Of a stretch of DNA of 64,000 nt, positions 63,928 through 64,000 are shown piece by piece. The position numbers and the translations under genes are program-made. Source of the stretch: Actinomyces wuliandei (GTDB lineage Bacteria > Actinomycetota > Actinomycetes > Actinomycetales > Actinomycetaceae). Under the pieces are notes generated by a model. It had not been told where the DNA came from. It ran no database searches and saw only the letters and a list, made by a program, of their open reading frames with translations. Location: positions 1,612,001-1,676,000 of the forward strand of contig NZ_CP025227.1 in NCBI RefSeq assembly GCF_004010955.1, read 5' to 3'. Position 1 is the first letter of the stretch. Every line of letters begins with the position of its first letter.

Positions 63928-64000
63928 ATGAGGAAGCTCGTCACCTGGGACGTCGACGCCAGGTTCGGGCTCAGCGAGATGTTCACTCTCCCACAGACCC
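63928..64000 (+). CDS. Start of a further gene, cut by the window edge
   Basis: ATG at 63928 with GGAGAGGAG about 11 nt upstream opens a frame beginning RKLVTWDVDARFGLSEMFTL that runs off the window. Only 24 codons are visible. Its place just after the immunity copies suggests another member of the toxin/immunity locus, but no family can be named. Confidence 0.5.
   Translation, partial: MRKLVTWDVDARFGLSEMFTLPQT

Overview
The window is high-GC DNA from an actinobacterium, most likely of the Actinomycetaceae (Actinomyces-like). Supporting signs are the order lipB-lipA-DUF4191-glnA, a glnE-glnA2 pair, a strictly actinobacterial polyphosphate glucokinase, DUF3052 next to an AceE-type pyruvate dehydrogenase E1, DUF3043, DUF3145, and a bacterial-type RNase P RNA. 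The genus is inferred from gene content, not measured.

Layout: 1-9.5 kb holds the 3' part of a kinase-like membrane protein (cut by the window edge), lipoate synthesis (lipB, lipA), DUF4191, glutamine synthetase I (glnA) and a polar amino acid ABC transporter. 9.5-14.8 kb is the glnA2-glnE unit on the minus strand, so the enzyme that adenylylates GlnA1 lies about 4 kb from its target. 15-23.3 kb is housekeeping: panB, two histidine phosphatases (one at 8.8 kb), map, ppgK, rnpB, yaaA, a zinc-ribbon-less COG1579-like protein and a Nif3-like protein. 23.4-27.5 kb is a lower-GC island between an odd tRNA (two possible anticodon arms, UAU or GAU) and tRNA-Leu; it carries a broken serine recombinase, a broken small secreted Cys protein and a small orphan gene with a near-consensus promoter. 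27.5-35.4 kb returns to core genes: tRNA-Leu, tRNA-Val, DUF3052, aceE, a FasR/PucR-type regulator, then acpP and fabF without fabD or fabH.

35.5-43.0 kb is a second element inserted at tRNA-Asn(GUU). It has a repressor-like gene whose 3' end is antisense tRNA, a divergent HTH gene, several orphan genes, a NlpC/P60-like gene broken by a 28-bp tandem duplication, a Bro-N/RelA-SpoT/small-protein operon that looks like a toxSAS-type toxin-antitoxin unit, a three-copy operator-like motif, a large DUF4041/GIY-YIG coiled-coil protein and a tyrosine integrase. 43.2-48 kb is def, DUF3145, dnaG and dgt. 48.2-53.6 kb is a maltose-type ABC system (lipoprotein, MalF, MalG) preceded by a GH13-like protein that has lost catalytic residues and by a perfect 23-bp inverted repeat. 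53.7-59.3 kb has a degenerate glycerate-kinase-like gene, an M20 peptidase, DUF3043, an aldo/keto reductase and pyrD, followed by a stub resembling the N terminus of menC.

The right end (59.8-64 kb) is the most interesting region: a 905-residue fusion of a PrsW-like intramembrane protease with a PD-(D/E)xK nuclease-type toxin tip, a probable immunity gene, an internally deleted copy of the toxin 3' part, a second immunity gene broken by one extra C in a poly-C tract, and the start of another gene at the window edge. This looks like a polymorphic toxin locus with a decaying duplicated cassette.
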